From contig WION01000002.1 in assembly GCA_015039365.1 (NCBI GenBank), positions 1,364,001-1,428,000 of the forward strand: a stretch of DNA of 64,000 nt, read 5' to 3'. Below the pieces are notes generated by a model. That model made no database searches. It saw nothing but the letters and a program-made list of their open reading frames with translations, and had not been told where the DNA came from. Positions 58,392-64,000 of the stretch are shown one piece after another. The translations under genes and the position numbers were made by a program. This DNA comes from Amanita rubescens (taxonomy: Eukaryota > Basidiomycota > Agaricomycetes > Agaricales > Amanitaceae). Within the stretch, counting starts at the first letter, position 1; each line of letters begins with the position of its first letter.

Positions 58392-58580
58392 TTAGATTTG
58401 AAGAAGCCTGGTAGTTTTATTTGAATCCAATACTGAATGAAGATAACGAAATTGAAATTCCTAAAGCTAACTCCAGTGGGTGAGACAGAACGTAAGGTAT
58501 ACGTGAGAGACGTGTACGGAAAGGCGATATGATTAAATGCTAGCTAGTTCCCAGACCGAAGATGATGAATAATAAAGTCA

Positions 58581-60298
58581 TTAATATTCAGCCTCCTCGA
58601 CATCAGCGGAATCGATGCCAACTTCTTCGTAATCTTTTTCAAGCGCAGCGAGATCTTCGCGAGCCTCGGAGAATTCACCCTCTTCCATACCTTCACCGAC
58701 GTACCAGTGAACGAAGGCGCGCTTGGAATAGAGGAGATCGAACTTGTGGTCAAGTCGGCTCCATGCGGAGGAGATGGCGGTTGTGTTGGACAACATGCAC
58801 ATGCTACGGCTAACCTTGGCCAGATCACCACCAGGGACGTGCGCAGGAGGTTCATTGCAGATACCAAGCTTGAAGCCAGTAGGGCACCAATCGACGAATT
58901 GGATTGTTCGCTTCGTCTTGATAATCGCAACAGCTGCGTTCACATCCTTTGGTACAACGTCTCCACGATAGAGCAATGCGCAGGCCACTGGGATACAAGT
59001 TAAATGCGAATGCCAGATGAAAGGTCAAAAGTACATACTGTATTTTCCTTCTCGAGGATCACATTTAACCATCTGGTTGCCGGGCTCGAAACATGAGAAG
59101 GTCATATCGGCCACGGAGTTCTGCTCGTGATGCGCCTTTTCTGCTGAAATAATGGGAGCAAATGTAGCAAGAGGGAAGTGAATACGAGGGAAGCTAATAT
59201 CTTTCAGCACGAAAACCAGAAGAAAATAACAGATGCTACTTACGGAACCAAGTTTGTCTGGAATTCGTTGAGATCGACGTTCAAAGAGCCATCAAATCGT
59301 AATGAAGCTGTGATTGAAGAGACAACCTGGGCAATCAATCTATTAAGGTTCGTGAGACTAGGCGACGTTATGTTTAGATTCTTTTTGCAAATGTCGTATA
59401 TAGCTTCGTTATCGACCTGGATACAAATGAGAAGACGAAACTAAGCTTCAGTGGGTACCCACCATGAAAGAACAGTCGGAGTGTTCGAGGGTCGTGTGAG
59501 TAGTCAAGACGGAGTTGTAAGGCTCAACAACCGAGTTGGCTAACGTTGGGGCCGGATAAACACTAAATTCCAACTTGGATTTCTTCCCGTAGTCCGTGGA
59601 GAGGCGCTCCAGGATCAGAGCACCAAACCCAGATCCTGTTCCACCACCGAACGAATGGAAAACGAAGAACCCTTGTAGACCAGAGCAATTGTCGGCCAAT
59701 CTGCGGACCTTGTCCATAACGTTATCTATTTGCTCTTTTCCAATAGTGTAGTGGCCTCGTGCATCTATGAGATACGTTAAATTAAAGTTGCGATGCTATG
59801 GCACGACGGATAACATACAATTGCTAGCTGCGTCTTCCTTTCCAGTTAAGAGGGTTTCTGGATGGAACAGACTTCGATAAGGGCCGTTTCTGACTTCATC
59901 AATAACGTTAGGCTCGAGATCAATATACAGGGAACGGGGGACATGTTTCCCCGCAGAGGTCTCTGAGAAGAAAGTGCTAAAACCGTCGTCATTGTGGGAC
60001 GGGGAGCCATCCATAATGCGACCATCCGGCTTTAAAGGTGGACGTGAGTAGAAAATCGACCCTGAACAAAATTAACACACGCTTAAACCGTGTTCTACGG
60101 TATAGAGTTCCCCTGCGATAATCTGATCAGTATCACGCCATTTCCACATGTCATACAAAGCACAATAAACGCGTTTGGCGCGCATAGAATGCATTCATAA
60201 TGCATATATGCATGTCCTCAAAGCATGTTCATACTTACAGCAGGCATTACCGATCTGGACTCCAGCCTGACCGACATGTACAGAGATGACTTCACGCA
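58581..60298 (-). CDS. TUB1: Alpha-tubulin
   Basis: The start [20 protein letters not shown] is followed by [40 protein letters not shown], the nucleotide loop [66 protein letters not shown] and the acidic tail ending EEAEY. The terminal Tyr is encoded. The luminal loop that carries Lys-40 in animals has no lysine here ([16 protein letters not shown]). The start ATG is at 60296-60298 and the stop TAA at 58581-58583. Several introns are present, including early ones after GNAC, as in other basidiomycete tubulins. It is divergent from CFT2 over 574 bp. Confidence 0.96.
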
Positions 60299-60872
60299 TT
60301 TTCCAAGAGACGATGACACTTAAATGGCTAATCTAGACATATCAGAACTCCCCGTGAGGAATGACGCGTGGGGAGTACTTACAGAGTGGTTGGGGTAGGA
60401 CTACCGCGATGGCGGAACGAAACAAGATTTTGTTGGACGACTGAGCTAAAGATCAACTCGTGTCATTCCCACGGCACACATGCCAAATTCCCATGGTCCG
60501 TGCGTCCTGCCGCATGTAAGTTTGTACGTACTATCATGCAGGAGTGAGCGCATAAACACTTGAGGTGAATAATAATGACGTCCGGCGCTCTACAAAGTGA
60601 TATACGGAAAAGGTCTTCACCAGCATTTGCAGTAAAATTAATAAGATGTCTGGCTTGAGCCTGCTGTTTTCCCAACGCTGGGATCAAATTCTGGTGGTTC
60701 ATGATCATATAACGGCTAGTCGGTCGGGTTGCATGAGACACGTACGCGCCCGACCTTCGAATTCAAGAACAAAACCGCGTGCTGCAGTCCAGCCGCGTGA
60801 CGTCATTCGTTGTTTGCCTCCAGCCTGCAAAGCCAACAACATTCTTGACTTGCCGTTACTCGGGCATATGAC
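60299..60872. promoter_or_regulatory. Divergent promoter region between TUB1 and CFT2
   Basis: These 574 bases separate two head-to-head start codons. I see no gene; a 92-codon minus-strand frame here has no family signature. A CRE-like GTGACGTCATT lies near 60797. A single ACGCGT-like GACGCGTGGG occurs near 60363. Confidence 0.45.
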
Positions 60873-63800
60873 ATGATAACTTTTACCCCGCTTGCTGGGG
60901 CCGCCAAGTCGTCGCGGATCACACCACTATGTTATCTTCTACAAGTCGACGATGTTCGCATATTGTTAGACTGCGGCTCTCCTGACTGGGCACCAGAGTC
61001 TTCCGAGAATGATTCGGAGGACGAACCCTTTTTTTGGGAAGAGTACTGCAAAGCGCTCCGCGAGTAAGTCTTCTGTTTATAACAGATTAACTTGTGTAAT
61101 GGACCAGATTAGATGCGCTCCTTCTGTAGACCTCATCCTGCTCTCTCATGGCGATCTTGCCCACGTCGGATTGTACCCTTTTGCCTATGCTCGTTGGAAT
61201 CTCAAGGCGCCCGCGTATAGCACATTACCTGTCCAAGCAATGGGGCGCATGGCGGTTACAGAGGATGTCGAGGGTATTAGAGACGAGGAGGACGTAGGGG
61301 ATGGTCCAGACAACGAAGATGAAGCAGGTCAATCAGAGCACAGCGCCGAGGCCGAAGCCGCAGAAAGCATCTCAGCAAGGCGCAAATACGTTGCTACCCT
61401 GGCTGAGGTACATGATGCATTCGAGCATCTCAATACCCTGCGTTATTCGCAACCAACACATTTGCAGGGTTTGTTCAATAGTAGCCTATTCGGTTTCATC
61501 TCTCTTATTTATTATCTCATACTTCAGGGAAATGTCAAGGCCTCACGATCACTCCTTTCAATGCTGGGCATACCCTTGGTGGTACCATATGGAAAATTCG
61601 TTCACCTTCGTCCGGCACCATTCTCTATGCCGTCAATCTAAACCACATGCGCGAACGTCACTTGGATGGGACAGTGTTGATCCGTCATGCTGCTGGAGGG
61701 GCATTTGAACCCTTGGCCCGACCTGATTTATTCATCACTGACGCAGACCGAGCATCTGCGGTCACCAGCCGGCGGAAAGATAGGGATGCATCCCTTATAG
61801 GTGTGTCCATCGCATGCGTTCTTGAAGTGCTTATGTTAAAGTATTCAAGATACCATAACGGCTACGCTTACCTCGCGTTCCTCTCTATTACTTCCCTGTG
61901 ATTCAAGCATCAGAGTTCTCGAGCTACTTGTCCTGCTTGATCAGCATTGGAATTATTCGAAGCTCAAGTTCCCTATCTGTTTCCTGTCACGAACAGGCAG
62001 AGAGATGCTGACACATGTAAGAAGCATGATGGAATGGTTGGGCGGAACTCTCAGCAAGGAAGATATGGGCGAGGACAACACTGCCGGGCGGCGGGGTCAG
62101 TCCAAACGGAAACGCGATGAAGAAGGGGATGACGATGCTTTGGGTGCCCTAGCCCTGCGATTTAAGCAAGTTACTACAACCATTAGAAAACTGCTTATGT
62201 ATTGACCACGCTGAGCAGGCATCTGGAATTCTTCCCGAATCCGCAAGCACTAATGCAAACATATTCTTCAAAGGAACCAAAGCTAATACTGGCTGTTCCT
62301 GCATCATTATCACATGGACCATCAAGACACCTCTTCGCCGACTTTGCCGCTGTACCAGACAACGTTGTTCTCCTCACCAGTCGCGGAGAAGAAGGCACGC
62401 TTGGACGTGTTCTTTTCAATATGTGGAATGATTCACAACGACCCGATGACAAATGGGATCGAGGAAAGGTTGGAAGCAACATCATGATGGATGGCACATT
62501 GAAACTTCAAGTTCGTATTAGCTCTGATATGTTTGCTCGAAATTGTGTTAATGTGTTACATCAGTTAAATCACAAAGTTCCTCTGCAGGGTGCAGAGCTC
62601 GAGGCTTATTTACAAAAAGAGCGCGCTGCCAAAGAGAGGGAAGCTGCTCAACAAGCCGCCCTTGTACGCAGCCAACGGATGCTGGAAGCTGATGAAGATG
62701 AGAGTGATTCAGAATCCGACTCCGACGCAGATGAAGAAGATGAAGTCAGGCAAGCGTTGAGGGGCGAATCGGGGGATGTGGATATGGACCCTTCGACTGA
62801 GTTAACTAAAAGCCAACGAAAAAGAGGAGAGAAAGGTCTTGACGGTACCGATTGGGGCCTGGATGGTGATGAGGGACTGACGAAACAGTTGCTTTCGTAT
62901 GATATCTTCCTCAAGGGAAACGTTTCGAAGTCAACGTCTTTCTTTAAAACTGCAGGAATTCAGACTCAGCGGTTCAGGATGTTCCCTTACGTGGAGAAGA
63001 AGAGACGAGTGGATGAATATGGTGAAACAATCGATGTAGGGATGTGGCTCAGAAAAGGCAAAGCATTTGAAGAGCTTGCTGAGGATGATGAGTCGAAGGA
63101 CCAAAAACGTCGCCTACAGGCAGAGGAGGACGCTAAGGTGTGATCTCTTTTCTTCGTTTACCTAGCTAGGGCTGACAAGATGACAGAAGGGCATCAAGGA
63201 AGCACCGTCAAAGTTTGTCACGACGACTGCAGAGGTTCAGTTAGCTTGCCGTCTTTTATTCGTCGATATGGAGGGTTTGAACGACGGTCGCGCAGTGAAA
63301 ACGATAGTCCCTCAAGTAAACCCTCGCAAAATGGTATTTATCTATGTCTTTTCGAGGGCCAGGCTGCTTACACCATTTCAAAAAAAGATAATTGTGCATG
63401 CGTCGTCTGTATCCACAGATGCGTTGATTGAGAGCTGTGGAAACATCCGTACCATGACGAAGGATATTTTTACTCCTCAGGTTGGAGAATCAATCCAGAT
63501 AGGACAACAGACGAACAGCTTCTCGATATCAATCAGCGACGAACTATTAGCGACCGTGAATATGTCCAGGGTGAGTGTTGACGTATTTGTATCAGGGGTG
63601 TAATCAATTTTGGAAATAGTTTGAAGATAACGAAGTTGGATACGTCACTGGGAGGGTGGTAGCGCATGCTAATGCAACGATACCTACTCTCGATCCGGTT
63701 TCTTCCGCGCCCACTCAAAACAATGCTGTTACGAACGCACAGGATGAGCGACAGCGAATCCTCGGATCACGACCATCGATGACCTTGCCACGGTCTACGA

Positions 63801-64000
63801 TGATCGGAGAACTGAAGTTGACGGCATTGAAGGCGAGGTTGACGGCGATTGGAGTACAAGCCGAGTTGGTAGGAGAAGGAGTACTTATTTGTGGAGCATC
63901 CGGGAAACACGCGTCATCGGAAGTGCCAGCAGAGGCCGTGGCAGTCAGAAAGACGGCAAGGGGGCGGGTTGAACTGGAAGGGCATGTATCTGAAGTCTAT
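60873..64000 (+). CDS. CFT2: Cleavage and polyadenylation factor subunit Cft2/CPSF100, 3'-truncated by the window
   Basis: CPSF100/Cft2 is the catalytically inactive partner of CPSF73 in mRNA 3'-end processing. The start MITFTPLAGAAKSSRITPLC is followed by VDDVRILLDCGSPDW. The metal-binding motif is degenerate: ILLSHGDLAHVGLYPFAY instead of HxHxDH, as expected for this subunit. Then come AGHTLGGTIWKI, LYAVNLNHMRERHLDG, LLIPCDSSIRVLELL, an acidic Lys-rich insert (EDMGEDNTAGRRGQSKRKRD), the FADFAAVPDNVVLLTSRGEE segment, a second acidic insert (EADEDESDSESDSDADEED) and the C-terminal RLLFVDMEGLNDGRAVKTIV part. Introns of about 50 nt occur throughout. The gene continues past the right edge with no stop seen. 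The start ATG is at 60873. Confidence 0.94.

Overview
The window is nuclear DNA of a filamentous basidiomycete, most likely an agaricomycete. Genes are densely packed on both strands and broken by many short GT-AG introns of about 45-60 nt. Their products match fungal or general eukaryotic families: PROPPIN, Vtc1, KCH, Rim15 with a receiver domain, Grr1, Gag1. The accessory genes (AAA-ATPase-like/PD-(D/E)XK, HNH nuclease, F-box/LRR) are types expanded in agaricomycetes. There are no bacterial operons, CRISPR arrays, rRNAs or recognisable tRNAs.

Layout. 1-2.6 kb is an accessory edge: a 5'-truncated AAA-ATPase-like/PD-(D/E)XK gene and a poor serine-rich reading frame. 2.9-20.5 kb is a housekeeping block: ATE1, a PROPPIN, NCS-1/Frq1, EMC3, VTI1, a KCH potassium channel, DRG1, ALG8, VMA21 and two head-to-head ribonucleotide reductase small-subunit genes sharing a promoter with three ACGCGT boxes. 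20.5-25.2 kb is a second accessory island: an HNH nuclease gene and an F-box gene between two inverted, nearly identical copies of an F-box/LRR-type fragment. 25.3-64 kb is housekeeping again: a UIM-motif protein, RIM15, mitochondrial bS18m, RPN11, a conserved unknown, VPS52, THOC7, tRNase Z, an Enhancer-of-zeste methyltransferase, NAA10, a PAF-acetylhydrolase, GRR1, a Gag1-like protein, LSM3, U1-C, VTC1, SWC4/DMAP1, GLN4, alpha-tubulin and CFT2/CPSF2, which runs off the right edge.

How the genes relate. No pathway cluster is visible, but the organisation is striking. Most neighbours are head-to-head pairs, and four pairs have start codons only 71-83 bp apart (EMC3/VTI1, ALG8/VMA21, tRNase Z/EZH, LSM3/U1-C). 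An E-box GTCACGTG occurs in five separate promoter gaps. Several themes recur: RNA processing (U1-C, LSM3, THOC7, CFT2, tRNase Z), endomembrane biogenesis (EMC3, ALG8, VMA21, VTI1, VPS52, VTC1), nutrient signalling (RIM15, GRR1, Gag1-like) and chromatin (EZH, SWC4).

All calls come from reading the sequence by eye. Gene identities resting on family motifs are solid. Exact splice sites are certain only where stated, and three apparent frameshifts (AAA-ATPase-like gene, F-box gene, EZH tail) could be real or sequence errors.
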